From Candidatus Limivivens intestinipullorum (lineage in GTDB: Bacteria; Bacillota; Clostridia; Lachnospirales; Lachnospiraceae), in assembly GCA_018711185.1 (NCBI GenBank), contig DVIQ01000035.1:1-64000 (forward strand): a DNA stretch of 64,000 nucleotides, given 5' to 3'. How positions within the stretch are numbered: position 1 is the first letter of the stretch; every line of letters starts with the position of its first letter. Both the position numbers and the translations under genes were made by a program. The notes beneath the pieces are model-generated. The model was not told the origin of the DNA. It ran no database searches and saw only the letters and a list, made by a program, of their open reading frames with translations. Positions 6,405 through 18,489 of this stretch are shown in pieces.

Positions 6405-8486
6405 ATGGCAAAATATTTAGTTATTGTAGAGTCGCCCACAAAAGTGAAGACCATAAAAAAATTTTTGGGTGCAAACTATGAAATCGCGGCTTCCAACGGA
6501 CATGTGAGGGATCTTCCCAAAAGCCAGATGGGAATCGATATCGAACACGATTTTGAACCCAAATACATTACCATACGCGGCAAGGGAGATATTCTGGCGG
6601 CTCTGAGAAAGTCGGCGAAAAAGGCTGACAAGGTTTATCTGGCTACGGACCCTGACCGGGAGGGAGAGGCGATTTCCTGGCATTTATCCAAGGCCCTAAA
6701 GCTGGATGACGCGGAGGTACACCGGATTACGTTTAACGAGATTACCAAGTCCGCGGTGAAGGAGTCCTTAAAGCATGCCAGAGGGATCGACATGAACCTG
6801 GTGGACGCGCAGCAGGCCAGGCGCTGTCTGGACAGGATGGTGGGCTATGAGATCAGCCCCCTTCTCTGGGCAAAGGTAAAGAGGGGCCTGAGCGCGGGCC
6901 GTGTTCAGTCCGTGGCACTGCGGATCATAGCGGACAGGGAGGAAGAGATCAGCGCCTTTATTCCGGAAGAGTACTGGACATTGGATGCCGTTTTTTCGGT
7001 CCCCGGTGAAAAAAAGCCTTTGACGGCGAAGTTTTATGGGGACAGACAAGGCAAACGAACCCTTCGCTCCAAGGAGGAAGTGGAGGGGATATTAAAGGAT
7101 CTGGAAGGCGCCGACTGGAAAATCACAGAGGTGAAAAAAGGAGAGCGCGTAAAGCGCGCGCCGCTGCCTTTTACCACCAGCACACTCCAGCAGGAAGCGT
7201 CGAAGGTACTGAACTTTTCCACTCAGAAGACCATGCGCGTGGCCCAACAGCTCTATGAAGGAATCGACATCAGAGGAAACGGCACCGTCGGCCTGATCAC
7301 CTATCTGAGAACGGACTCTACCCGTATTTCCGAGGAAGCGGATCAGGCGGCCCGGACTTATATTCAGGACAGCTACGGGGAAAAATATATGGCGGCGGCA
7401 GCCAAGGAGACGAAAAGCGGGAAAAAGATCCAGGACGCTCACGAGGCGATTCGTCCTTCGGACATCACAAGGACACCTTCCATGCTGAAGGAGTCCCTTT
7501 CCAGGGACCAGTTCCGGCTGTATCAGCTGATCTGGAAACGTTTTACCGCCAGCCGCATGGCGAACGCCGTCTATGAGACTACCTCCGTGAAGATCGAGGC
7601 CGGCGGCTTCCTGTTTACGGTGGCGGCTTCCAAGCTGGCCTTCGATGGCTTTCTGTCCGTGTATACTCAGGAGGGCGACGAGGCGGAGGGTGCCAACGTT
7701 ATGCTGAACGGTCTGGATCAGAATACCCGGCTTGCGCTGCGGGAATTTGACCCCAAACAGCATTTTACCCAGCCCCCGGCCCATTACACGGAGGCTGCCC
7801 TGGTAAAAACCCTGGAGGAGCTGGGCATCGGGCGCCCCAGTACCTACGCGCCCACCATTACCACCATTATCGCCCGCCGGTACGTGGCGAAAGAGGCAAA
7901 GAACCTTTATCTGACCGAGCTTGGGGAGATCGTAAACAACATCATGAAGCAGGCTTTCCCGAGCATTGTGGATGTGAATTTTACGGCGAATATGGAATCG
8001 CTCCTTGACAAGGTGGAGGAAGGGACAGTAAACTGGAAGACCGTAATACGAAACTTCTATCCGGATCTGGAGGAGGCGGTTCAGACCGCCCAGAAGGAGC
8101 TGGAAAAGGTGAAGGTTGAGGATGAGGTCACGGACGTGATCTGCGAGGAATGCGGCCGGAATATGGTGATTAAATACGGCCCCCACGGACGCTTTCTGGC
8201 CTGCCCGGGTTTCCCGGAGTGCCGCAATACCAAGCCGTATCTGGAAAAGATCGGCGTGGCATGTCCGAAATGCGGAAAGGATATTGTGGTGCGCAAGACG
8301 AAAAAGGGAAGGAAATACTACGGGTGCGAGGACAATCCGGAGTGCGATTTCATGTCCTGGCAGAAGCCCTCTGCCGTGAAATGTCCCCAGTGCGGCGGAC
8401 TGATGCTGGAAAAGGGCAGCCGTCTTGTGTGCGCGGATGAGCGGTGCGGATACGTTATGGTCAAGGAACAGGCGAATCCAGGCTGA
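6405..8486 (+). CDS. topA: DNA topoisomerase I (type IA)
   Basis: This enzyme relaxes negative supercoils by cutting one strand. The Toprim domain opens the protein (KYLVIVESPTKVKTIKKFL, then LATDPDREGEAISWHL). The catalytic tyrosine is Y300 in GLITYLRTDSTRIS. The C-terminal third carries three Cys4 zinc ribbons: CEECGRNM...CPGFPEC, CPKCGKDI...CEDNPEC and CPQCGGLM...CADERC. The length of 693 aa is normal for Firmicutes TopA. GCAGGGGGAAATCA precedes the ATG. The dprA-topA-codY order is also known in Bacillus, where other genes come between. Confidence 0.97.
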   Translation: MAKYLVIVESPTKVKTIKKFLGANYEIAASNGHVRDLPKSQMGIDIEHDFEPKYITIRGKGDILAALRKSAKKADKVYLATDPDREGEAISWHLSKALKLDDAEVHRITFNEITKSAVKESLKHARGIDMNLVDAQQARRCLDRMVGYEISPLLWAKVKRGLSAGRVQSVALRIIADREEEISAFIPEEYWTLDAVFSVPGEKKPLTAKFYGDRQGKRTLRSKEEVEGILKDLEGADWKITEVKKGERVKRAPLPFTTSTLQQEASKVLNFSTQKTMRVAQQLYEGIDIRGNGTVGLITYLRTDSTRISEEADQAARTYIQDSYGEKYMAAAAKETKSGKKIQDAHEAIRPSDITRTPSMLKESLSRDQFRLYQLIWKRFTASRMANAVYETTSVKIEAGGFLFTVAASKLAFDGFLSVYTQEGDEAEGANVMLNGLDQNTRLALREFDPKQHFTQPPAHYTEAALVKTLEELGIGRPSTYAPTITTIIARRYVAKEAKNLYLTELGEIVNNIMKQAFPSIVDVNFTANMESLLDKVEEGTVNWKTVIRNFYPDLEEAVQTAQKELEKVKVEDEVTDVICEECGRNMVIKYGPHGRFLACPGFPECRNTKPYLEKIGVACPKCGKDIVVRKTKKGRKYYGCEDNPECDFMSWQKPSAVKCPQCGGLMLEKGSRLVCADERCGYVMVKEQANPG

Positions 8487-8544
8487 AATAAGGCAAAAAT
8501 GCAGGAATTGTCCCTTCAGATAATTGTTTTACAGATTATGTTTC

Positions 8545-8591
8545 ATTTTTCTGAAAAATGCATTGAAATTCTGGAAATTGTATGTTATGAT
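8545..8591 (+). promoter_or_regulatory. codY promoter with two CodY-box-like sites
   Basis: The promoter reads TTGAAA (8563-8568), 17 bases, TATGAT (8586-8591). Box 1, ATTTTTCTGAAAAAT at 8545-8559, fits the CodY consensus AATTTTCWGAAAATT at 13 of 15 positions. Box 2, GAAATTCTGGAAATT at 8565-8579, fits at 11 of 15 and overlaps the -35 element. Centres are 20 bp apart. The arrangement predicts autorepression of codY. Confidence 0.7.
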
Positions 8592-8659
8592 TGTATCTAT
8601 AAAATGCAATGATTGGATTTTCATGGTGTCCTTTGTGGTCGGGACGGATAGGAGGAAAA

Positions 8660-9442
8660 ATGAGCGTACAATTATTGGATAAGACAAGAAAAATAAACAA
8701 GTTATTGCATAACAATAACTCCAGCAAAGTCGTTTTTAACGATATCTGCGAGGTGCTGACGGAAATCCTGGATTCGAATATCCTGGTGATCAGCAAGAAA
8801 GGAAAAGTGCTGGGTGTCAGTCTCTGCCCCGGTGTGGAAGAGATCAAGGAGCTGATCGATGACGAAGTGGGCGGATACATCGATGGTATGCTCAATGAGA
8901 GGCTTCTTGGCGTTCTGTCCACAAAAGAAAACGTAAATCTGGAAACCCTTGGCTTTGTGGGAGATGGGGTAAAGAAATATCAGGCAATCATAAATCCCAT
9001 TGATATAGCCGGAGAGCGTCTGGGAACTGTGTTTATGTACAAGTGCAACAGCCAGTACGAAATCGATGACATTATTCTCAGCGAGTACGGCACTACGGTG
9101 GTAGGCCTTGAGATGATGCGTTCGGTTCACGAGGAGAACGCCGAGGAGACCAGAAAGGTCGCCATCGTTAAATCGGCCATCAATACCCTTTCCTTCTCCG
9201 AGCTGGAGGCCATTATTCATATTTTCGATGAGCTGGACGGCATGGAGGGTATCCTGGTGGCCAGCAAGATTGCCGACCGGGTGGGAATCACCAGGTCTGT
9301 GATCGTAAACGCTCTGCGGAAGTTCGAAAGCGCCGGCGTCATTGAGTCCAGATCTTCCGGTATGAAGGGAACCTACATCAAGGTAATCAATGACGTGGTA
9401 TTTGACGAGCTGGCGGAGATCAAAAAGCAAAAGAAAAAATAG
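8660..9442 (+). CDS. codY: GTP-sensing global transcriptional repressor CodY
   Basis: CodY senses GTP and branched-chain amino acids and represses nutrient-scavenging and stationary-phase genes. The protein (260 aa) starts MSVQLLDKTRKINKLLH and has the N-terminal GAF ligand domain, a linker helix, and a C-terminal winged helix with ASKIADRVGITRSVIVNALRKFESAGVIESRSSGMKG split over residues 205-240, the most conserved part of the family. I chose the ATG at 8660 because GGAGG lies 5 bases upstream; an in-frame upstream start at 8609 has no ribosome site and lies just downstream of the promoter. The upstream CodY-like boxes suggest self-control. A terminator follows the gene. Confidence 0.96.
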   Translation: MSVQLLDKTRKINKLLHNNNSSKVVFNDICEVLTEILDSNILVISKKGKVLGVSLCPGVEEIKELIDDEVGGYIDGMLNERLLGVLSTKENVNLETLGFVGDGVKKYQAIINPIDIAGERLGTVFMYKCNSQYEIDDIILSEYGTTVVGLEMMRSVHEENAEETRKVAIVKSAINTLSFSELEAIIHIFDELDGMEGILVASKIADRVGITRSVIVNALRKFESAGVIESRSSGMKGTYIKVINDVVFDELAEIKKQKKK

Positions 9443-9455
9443 GGACAGATATACG

Positions 9456-9486
9456 AAGGATGCGGCAGACAGCGGCATCCTTTTTT
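9456..9486 (+). terminator. Rho-independent terminator after codY
   Basis: Stem AAGGATGC (9456-9463) / GCATCCTT (9475-9482) with an 11-base loop, overlapping a run of T to 9486. Confidence 0.85.
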
Positions 9487-9680
9487 GGCTTTATAGGAAC
9501 CTTTGTTCCCTGCTTAAACAAAACACTTTGCGGAATACGCACTCGCGTGGTGTTCAAAAATATGAAAAAAATTAAAAACTGAGAAAACGAGAGAATAGCA
9601 AAGTAAAAAAGAGAAATAATTAAAAAAGCACAAGAAAAATCGATTTTTATGAATTTGCACATTTTTCCCTTTTTCACTAA

Positions 9681-9721
9681 TATAATGTCAAAAGTTAGCA
9701 CTCGTTCAAAGTGAGTGCTAA
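9681..9721 (+). promoter_or_regulatory. groESL -10 element and CIRCE operator
   Basis: A perfect CIRCE inverted repeat, TTAGCACTC (9695-9703), nine bases, GAGTGCTAA (9713-9721), is the HrcA repressor site. TATAAT at 9681-9686 lies just upstream; the -35 is weak (TTGCAC at 9655-9660 is spaced at 20 bp). The CIRCE falls in the transcription start region, as in other heat-shock operons. The codY-groES gap of over 300 bases otherwise holds only the codY terminator and AT-rich sequence. Confidence 0.93.
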
Positions 9722-9760
9722 TAAAATCAAAAGATGGATAATATTCAAGGAGGAATAGAT

Positions 9761-10045
9761 ATGAAGTTAGTACCTTTAGGTGACAGAGTTGTATTGAAGC
9801 AGTTTGAAGCGGAAGAGACTACGAAGTCCGGTATTATTCTCACCAGCAAAACCCAGGAGAAACCCCAGGAGGCAGAGGTTGTCGCAGTAGGACCGGGCGG
9901 AATGGTAGACGGCAAGGAAGTCACCATGCAGGTAAAGACCGGCGATAAGGTTATTTATTCCAAGTATGCCGGAAACGAGGTAAAGCTGGGCGATGAAGAG
10001 TACATCATCGTTAAGCAGTCTGATATTCTTGCAATTGTAGAATAA
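9761..10045 (+). CDS. groES: Co-chaperonin GroES (Hsp10)
   Basis: GroES caps the GroEL cage during ATP-driven folding. The 94-aa product has the start MKLVPLGDRVVLKQFEAEE, the mobile loop EETTKSGIILTSKTQEKPQ and the conserved EAEVVAVGPGG...VKTGDKVIYSKYAGNEVK...YIIVKQSDILAI pattern in separate stretches. I chose the ATG at 9761 because AAGGAGG lies 8 bases upstream and homologs begin there; the in-frame ATG at 9734 would add nine unlike residues. Transcribed with groEL behind the CIRCE operator. Confidence 0.97.
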   Translation: MKLVPLGDRVVLKQFEAEETTKSGIILTSKTQEKPQEAEVVAVGPGGMVDGKEVTMQVKTGDKVIYSKYAGNEVKLGDEEYIIVKQSDILAIVE

Positions 10046-10060
10046 ATTATTACTTTATAA

Positions 10061-11704
<1,644 letters not shown>

Positions 11705-11730
11705 TAAACCGCTGACTGCGAAGACAGAAT

Positions 11731-11759
11731 GTAAGGGTTCAGCAGGACTGAACTGTTAC
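11731..11759. repeat. 29-bp palindromic repeat, copy 2
   Basis: GTAAGGGTTCAG and CTGAACTGTTAC around AGGA-type centre, between the groEL stop and its terminator. It is preceded by GACTGCGAAGACAGAAT, a segment that recurs in altered form before guaB. Confidence 0.75.
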
Positions 11760-11776
11760 GACAGAATAGAAAGAAG

Positions 11777-11810
11777 ACCCCGCGGGTTTTGACAGCCCCG
11801 GGGTTTTTTT
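11777..11810 (+). terminator. Rho-independent terminator of the groESL operon
   Basis: Stem ACCCCG (11777-11782) / CGGGGT (11799-11804), extended inward by GGG/CCC, then seven T. Confidence 0.9.
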
Positions 11811-11823
11811 ATAGAATATTTAC

Positions 11824-11852
11824 TTTAAAAATCTGTAGAAATACGGTATAAT
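11824..11852 (+). promoter_or_regulatory. Promoter for the 167-aa membrane protein gene
   Basis: TTTAAA (11824-11829), 17 bases, TATAAT (11847-11852), about 90 bases before the next start codon. Confidence 0.6.
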
Positions 11853-11943
11853 TTAAGGCAAAGCCCATATAAAACGCATTGCTGTCTGCCGGAAAAGGTC
11901 AGACTGTGAATCAGAACAAAAACACGGGCATCAGGAGGAAGAA

Positions 11944-12443
11944 ATGAGTGATTTATATGAGGAACTTCTTGTAAAAAGAAAGAAAAAGGCGTCCGACTCC
12001 GCCTTGAAAGCTTTGATGATCGCGGCGATTGTCATCAGTGTCTTTGCCGGTCTGTTTATCCATCCCTTCGCGCTGCTGGCGGCGATCGGTTTCGGTATCC
12101 TCGCGTACTTTAAAATGCCTGCTCTGGATCTGGAATACGAGTATCTCTATGTGAACGGAGAACTGGACGTGGATAAGATTATGTCCAAGATGAAGCGCAA
12201 ACGCGTTGGCAGTTTTGATATTGACAAGGCGGATCTGATCGCTCCCTATAAATCCCACGAGCTGGATTACTACAAACAAAATAAGGATTTAAAGATTCTT
12301 GACTATTCCTCCGGAGAGGAAAACGCCAATGTCTACGCCATGATTACAAAGGGAGAAAAAGGGCTCCAGATGGTTCTCTTTGAGCCGAGTCAGTCCGTTT
12401 TGAATGATATGAGAAGGATTGCTCCCAGAAAAGTGAAATTAAG

Positions 12444-12447
<4 letters not shown>
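11944..12447 (+). CDS. Small membrane protein of unknown function
   Basis: The 167-aa product has a short charged N-terminus (MSDLYEELLVKRKKKASDS), two close hydrophobic segments at about residues 20-55 (LMIAAIVISVFAGLFI and FALLAAIGFGILAYF), then a soluble part of about 110 residues. The topology implies a hairpin in the membrane with both ends in the cytoplasm. I recall similar uncharacterised proteins in Lachnospiraceae, possibly under a DUF name such as DUF6106, but I cannot verify this. AGGAGGAAGAA precedes the ATG. It has its own promoter and lies between groEL and guaB. The guaB promoter -35 overlaps its stop codon. Confidence 0.8.
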
Positions 12448-14005
<1,558 letters not shown>

Positions 14006-14012
14006 CATTGCC

Positions 14013-14061
14013 AAGGGTGCCGCACAGTACGGGGTTTCTGTACTGGGCGGCACCCTTTTTT
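14013..14061 (+). terminator. Rho-independent terminator after guaB
   Basis: Stem AAGGGTGCCG (14013-14022) / CGGCACCCTT (14048-14057), extended inside by AGTAC/GTACT, with a T-run to 14061. The following 250 bases to the amidase gene hold one palindromic repeat and an AT-rich stretch; no gene is seen. Confidence 0.92.
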
Positions 14062-14238
14062 GGCTGACGCATCCGGCAGGCGGCCGTCCTGTACGCCTGC
14101 GCGGACAGGATACGGATTTTTTTGTGGGGAAAAGGTTAAAGAAAAATTAAGGGAATTTCCGAATTTTTTTTAATTCTTTTTTTGTATACTCATAATGAAT
14201 TGTGTCCGGACGGATCAGAAACTGTAGAGGAAGCTGCC

Positions 14239-14267
14239 GTAACACTTCAGCAGGCCTGAACTGTTAC
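14239..14267. repeat. 29-bp palindromic repeat, copy 3
   Basis: GTAACACTTCAG and CTGAACTGTTAC flank a short centre; it lies in the leader of the amidase gene. Confidence 0.75.
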
Positions 14268-14310
14268 ATGCTGCCTTTATGGCGCGGAAACGTGCCAAGG
14301 GGAGGAAAGA

Positions 14311-15114
14311 ATGACAGAAGAGAAAAGAACAAAAAAACAGAAAAACCGGGATACGGAGGAAGGATACGCGCGCAGGAGAGGCCGACGCAGCCGTCTCTCC
14401 CCTCAGGAACGGAAAAAGCGCAGAAAGCAGGAAGTATTTCTGCAGTGGCTTGTGCTTGGGATTATCGTGTTTGGGGCGATTATCCTGTTTTTCGCGTATC
14501 AGTACGGACGCAGGAGAAGCCAGCCGGTAAATCTGGATCAGAGCCAGACGGAAGCCGTTTCGACGGAGGCGGACGCGGAGGCGGAAGCAATCCTGGTGCC
14601 GGAGCCGGACATTGACGTGCAGCTTCTGACAATAAACGAATATTCCCGACCGGGTATTCCCACGGATCCGATTACGGCCATTGTAATTCATTATCTGGCA
14701 AATCCCGGAACCACTGCCCAGCAGAACCGGGATTATTTTGAGAATCTGAAGGATTATCAGACCGATAAGGTCAGCAGCAATTTTATCGTGGGACTTGAAG
14801 GGGAGATTATCCAGTGCGTGCCGACCTCGGAGATAGCCTACGCTTCGAACAGTAGGAATCATGATACGGTATCCATTGAAAACTGCCATCCGGACGAGAC
14901 GGGGCAGTTTAACGACAGTACCTATCAGTCGCTGGTGCATCTCACCGCCTTTTTATGTGATAAATTTGACTTGGATCCCTTGAATGGAGGGATCATTCGC
15001 CATTATGATGTGACGGGAAAAATCTGCCCCAAGTATTTTGTGGACAACGAGGATGCCTGGGAAGCCTTTAAACAGGATGTGGCGGATTATATGAGTCAGT
15101 ACGGCGCATATTAA
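14311..15114 (+). CDS. Membrane-anchored N-acetylmuramoyl-L-alanine amidase (amidase_2 family)
   Basis: The likely reaction is cleavage of the bond between muramic acid and L-Ala in peptidoglycan. A very basic N-terminus (residues 1-45, RRGRRSRLSPQERKKRRKQ) precedes one membrane helix at about 46-67 (WLVLGIIVFGAIILFFAYQYG), an acidic linker, then the PGRP-like zinc domain. The putative zinc ligands are His in TAIVIHYLANP and His in GGIIRHYDVTGKICPKYF, with the conserved SSNFIVGLEGEIIQCVP and NHDTVSIENCHP stretches between. The predicted topology puts the enzyme outside the membrane. AAGGGGAGGAAAGA precedes the ATG. The methyltransferase gene follows after 21 bases. The exact bond cut is inferred from the family. 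Confidence 0.85.
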   Translation: MTEEKRTKKQKNRDTEEGYARRRGRRSRLSPQERKKRRKQEVFLQWLVLGIIVFGAIILFFAYQYGRRRSQPVNLDQSQTEAVSTEADAEAEAILVPEPDIDVQLLTINEYSRPGIPTDPITAIVIHYLANPGTTAQQNRDYFENLKDYQTDKVSSNFIVGLEGEIIQCVPTSEIAYASNSRNHDTVSIENCHPDETGQFNDSTYQSLVHLTAFLCDKFDLDPLNGGIIRHYDVTGKICPKYFVDNEDAWEAFKQDVADYMSQYGAY

Positions 15115-15135
15115 ACTGAAAAAGGAGGGAATTTT

Positions 15136-16647
15136 TTGGAAAGATCGCTTTATCAGGAGATATGCCAGGGAAACCGCCTCAGAGAGAACCTGACGGCTCT
15201 GCGTCAGGAAATACGGGACGAGGGAAAACGGAAACGTCTGGCTTATGAAATCGGTGGAGACTTTACGGTTTTCACAGGGCTTCTGGAAAATGAAGACCCG
15301 AAGGTACGCAAAAGCGCAGCTTTGATTTTAGGAGAGATGGAATGTCCGGATCTGGTTACGCCGCTGTATGAAGCATACGAAAAAGAGGAAACGCTTTTTG
15401 TCAGAAGCTCTTACCTGAAAGCGCTGGCGGCATACGACTGCAGGGAACTGTTTGCAAAACTCCGGGAGCGTCTTGCCTGGCTCGACAGACAGCAGACTTT
15501 GCCGGAGGAGGAAAAGCACAGAAGAGAGGAGGCGGCAGCGCTGCAGAAGCTTCTTTTGGGCCAGGAAAAGCAAAAAAAGCACCGGTTTACGGGATTTGAG
15601 GAGAGGGTGGAGGTTATCCTTCTGACGAATCGCTGCCAGCGGGATGTGACGGCGGCCCTGGTGGAAGAAAAGGAAGCGGCGGAACGCATGGCGCTCCTGG
15701 CGGGAGGCGTGCGCGTACTGACTTCCAGACTGGCCAGACTCTGGGAGATCCGCACATGGTCGGAGATGCTGTTTACGGTTCCGGGCATGCGCTATGTCTC
15801 TATGGAGCCAAAGGAGGCGGCCGCGGCCCTGGCTGTGCCGGTGCAAAGACTCTTGAATCGCCTTCATGAGGGAAAGTTTCCCTATCGGTTCCGGCTGGAC
15901 ATCCGGGGACGGAAAAGGGGAGCGGAGGAAGCGTCGAAAAAGGGCGATTTGATTCGCAGGCTCGCGGCGGCTATTGAAATGGAGAGCAAAAGAGAACTGG
16001 TAAACGCCCCTTCGGAGTATGAGCTTGAGATCCGCCTGCTGGAGACGAAAAACGGCCAGTGGGTCCCTCTTCTTAAGCTGTTTACCCTGGCGGACCGGAG
16101 ATTTCTCTACCGCAGCCAGGTGGTGGCCACATCCATCGCGCCTTATAATGCGGCGCTGATTATGGAATTGGCCAGGGACTGGCTGAAACCCCATGCCCAG
16201 GTCCTGGATCCATTCTGCGGCGTGGGAACCATGCTGGTGGAACGGGCCAGGCTGATGCCCGCCGATCCGCTGTATGGAGTGGATATTTATGAGGAGGCTG
16301 TACAGAAGGCAAGGGAGAACGCGGAGCTGGCGGGCCTGCCCATTCATTATATAAACAGGGATATCCGCGATTTTACCCATGAGTATCTCTTTGACGAAGT
16401 GATTTCGGATATGCCGGGTACCGGGAAAACCAGGGATAAAGGCCAGATCCTGGAGCTGTATGAGAGCTTTTTGAACCGGATTCCTGTTCTTCTTAAGAAG
16501 AACGGCGTTCTGGTGCTTTATACGGGGGAACCGGATATCCTCAAATGGTGTATGGAAGCGCATTCCGGGCTGTTTCCGGAGAAGGAAGTGGAGCTGAACG
16601 AAAAAAACGGAAGCAGTCTGTTTGTGATTCGCTATACGGGAGAATAG
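15136..16647 (+). CDS. HEAT-like repeat plus RNA/DNA methyltransferase-like protein
   Basis: The start is TTG at 15136, chosen because AAAGGAGGG lies 7 bases upstream and no ATG is near. The N-terminal 110 residues look like a short HEAT/PBS repeat array (ENEDPKVRKSAALILGEME, YEAYEKEETLFVRSSYLKALAAYD). The C-terminal 200 residues are a Rossmann methyltransferase of the Trm11/Trm14-UPF0020 kind with motif I VLDPFCGVGTMLVERARL and acidic loop YGVDIYEEAVQKARENA. The usual motif IV, D/N-P-P-Y, reads SDMPGTGK here. The middle part (about 155-270) may be a degenerate THUMP-like substrate domain. Substrate is unknown; tRNA or rRNA guanine is the family precedent. It is followed by pepF after 12 bases. 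Confidence 0.75.
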   Translation: MERSLYQEICQGNRLRENLTALRQEIRDEGKRKRLAYEIGGDFTVFTGLLENEDPKVRKSAALILGEMECPDLVTPLYEAYEKEETLFVRSSYLKALAAYDCRELFAKLRERLAWLDRQQTLPEEEKHRREEAAALQKLLLGQEKQKKHRFTGFEERVEVILLTNRCQRDVTAALVEEKEAAERMALLAGGVRVLTSRLARLWEIRTWSEMLFTVPGMRYVSMEPKEAAAALAVPVQRLLNRLHEGKFPYRFRLDIRGRKRGAEEASKKGDLIRRLAAAIEMESKRELVNAPSEYELEIRLLETKNGQWVPLLKLFTLADRRFLYRSQVVATSIAPYNAALIMELARDWLKPHAQVLDPFCGVGTMLVERARLMPADPLYGVDIYEEAVQKARENAELAGLPIHYINRDIRDFTHEYLFDEVISDMPGTGKTRDKGQILELYESFLNRIPVLLKKNGVLVLYTGEPDILKWCMEAHSGLFPEKEVELNEKNGSSLFVIRYTGE

Positions 16648-16659
16648 GAGGAACATTTC

Positions 16660-18453
16660 ATGAAAGAAGTCAGAAAGCGCGGCGCGGTTCCCAAGGAAGA
16701 GACCTGGGGCGTGGAGGATCTGTATCCTTCCAACGAAGCGTGTCTGGAGGCCGCGAAGCGTTTTGAGACGATGCTGGAAAAATTCAGCAGTTATAAAGGA
16801 ACCCTGGATGCCAGCGCCCAGCAGTTTTATGAGGCTCTGGAGGCATACAGCGCGGTGGGGAAGCTTTTCGAGCGGATTTATGTGTACGCTAACGAAAAGC
16901 TCCACGAGGATATGGGAAATCCGGTGCAGCAGAAGCTTGCGGGGGAAACCGATGTGCTCAGAAACCGTTACGGAGCGATGATCTCCTGGATTGAGCCGGA
17001 GATCGTGCGGATTCCGGAGGTTATCCTGGAAAAGTTCTACGAGGATGAGCCGAGACTTTTGAAATACCGGATCTTTTTGCAGAGGATTCTGCAGGCGAAG
17101 GCCCACACGCTGTCGGAGCGAGAGGAGGAGATGCTGGCAAAGGCGGAGGAGCTTGGCCAGGCGCCGGCGAATATTTTCGCCATGTTTAACAACGCGGACC
17201 TGACCTTCCCGGAGGTGGAAAATGAAAAAGGGGAGAAGCTGCCGCTCACCCAGGGACGCTATATCGCCTATATGAAAAGCAGTGACCGCGTTTTGCGGAA
17301 AAATGCTTTCGAGGCATTGTACGGAGCGTACGCAAAATTTCAGAACACTCTGGGAGCCGCCTATGACGCCAACGCCAGGCAGGCCGCCTTCTTTGCGGGG
17401 CAGCGACGATACCAGAATGCGCTGGAAGCCGCGCTGGATGTAAGCCGGATTCCTGTCTCTGTTTACGATAATCTGATTGATGCGGTACACACACATCTGC
17501 CGGCTATGTACCGGTACATGGAGCTTCGGAAAAAGCGGCTGGGCGTCGAAAAGCTGCATATGTACGATATCTATGTGCCAATTGTGGAGGAAAGGCAGGC
17601 GACGATTCCGTTTTCCGAGGCGAAGGAACTGGTGAAAAAGGGGCTGGCCCCCTTGGGAGAGGAGTACGGCAGGCTTCTGCAGCAGGGATTTGACAGCCGC
17701 TGGATCGATATTTACGAGAACGAAGGAAAACGGACAGGCGCGTATTCCTGGGGGGCATACGGTGTCCACCCCTATGTGCTTTTGAACTATCAGGACGATC
17801 TGGGAGGCGTATTTACCCTGGCTCACGAGATGGGGCATGCCCTGCATACCTGGTATTCTAACAGCGCCCAGCCGTATGTCTACGCGGGCTACCAGATCTT
17901 TGTGGCAGAGGTGGCTTCCACCTGCAACGAGGCGCTGCTGATCCATTATCTCATTGAACAGGCGACAGACCGGAAGGAAAAGGCATATCTTATGAATTAT
18001 TTTCTGGAGCAGTTCCGGACAACACTGTACCGCCAGACCATGTTTGCGGAATTCGAGAAGAAAACCCACGAGATCGTACAGGCTGGCGGGAGCCTGAACG
18101 GGGATTCCCTGTGTGAAATATACCATGAGCTGAACGGTCTGTATTTCGGACCGGAGGTGGAGAATGACCGGGAAATCGCCTTTGAGTGGTCCAGAATTCC
18201 TCATTTTTATACGCCGTTTTACGTATACCAGTACGCCACCGGATTTTCCGCTGCTGTGTCCATCAGCAGCCGTATCCTGAAAGGAGAACGGGGGCTTACA
18301 GAACGTTATCTGGAGTTCTTAAAGGGCGGCTGCTCGAAGGATCCCATTGAGCTTTTAAGAGGCTGCGGCGTGGACATGACCCGGAAGGAGCCGGTGGATG
18401 AGGCCCTTCGGGTATTCGAGGAATGCTTAAACGAAATGGAGACGCTTGTCTGA
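16660..18453 (+). CDS. pepF: Oligoendopeptidase F (M3 family)
   Basis: This cytoplasmic zinc metallopeptidase cuts short peptides. The zinc motif HEMGH spans residues 389-393 in FTLAHEMGHALHTWYSN, with the third ligand Glu in FVAEVASTCNEALL about 25 residues later. The 597-aa length and start region (TWGVEDLYPSNEACLEAAKRF) fit PepF. TAGGAGGAACATTTC precedes the ATG. The gene is 12 bp after the methyltransferase and 36 bp before the response regulator, so the three may share a transcript. A very long open frame on the opposite strand is a shadow of this gene. Confidence 0.95.
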   Translation: MKEVRKRGAVPKEETWGVEDLYPSNEACLEAAKRFETMLEKFSSYKGTLDASAQQFYEALEAYSAVGKLFERIYVYANEKLHEDMGNPVQQKLAGETDVLRNRYGAMISWIEPEIVRIPEVILEKFYEDEPRLLKYRIFLQRILQAKAHTLSEREEEMLAKAEELGQAPANIFAMFNNADLTFPEVENEKGEKLPLTQGRYIAYMKSSDRVLRKNAFEALYGAYAKFQNTLGAAYDANARQAAFFAGQRRYQNALEAALDVSRIPVSVYDNLIDAVHTHLPAMYRYMELRKKRLGVEKLHMYDIYVPIVEERQATIPFSEAKELVKKGLAPLGEEYGRLLQQGFDSRWIDIYENEGKRTGAYSWGAYGVHPYVLLNYQDDLGGVFTLAHEMGHALHTWYSNSAQPYVYAGYQIFVAEVASTCNEALLIHYLIEQATDRKEKAYLMNYFLEQFRTTLYRQTMFAEFEKKTHEIVQAGGSLNGDSLCEIYHELNGLYFGPEVENDREIAFEWSRIPHFYTPFYVYQYATGFSAAVSISSRILKGERGLTERYLEFLKGGCSKDPIELLRGCGVDMTRKEPVDEALRVFEECLNEMETLV

Positions 18454-18489
18454 GAGATCTGCGCGCGTCTGAAGGAGGTATTCTGCGCA

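Noticed and set aside
7092-8186. 364-codon minus-strand frame opposite topA
   Set aside because: Shadow of topA; no ribosome site or motif.
15328-18204. 958-codon open frame on the minus strand
   Set aside because: It lies opposite the methyltransferase and pepF genes, which have complete family motifs and ribosome sites. The antisense frame shows no motif and results from codon bias.
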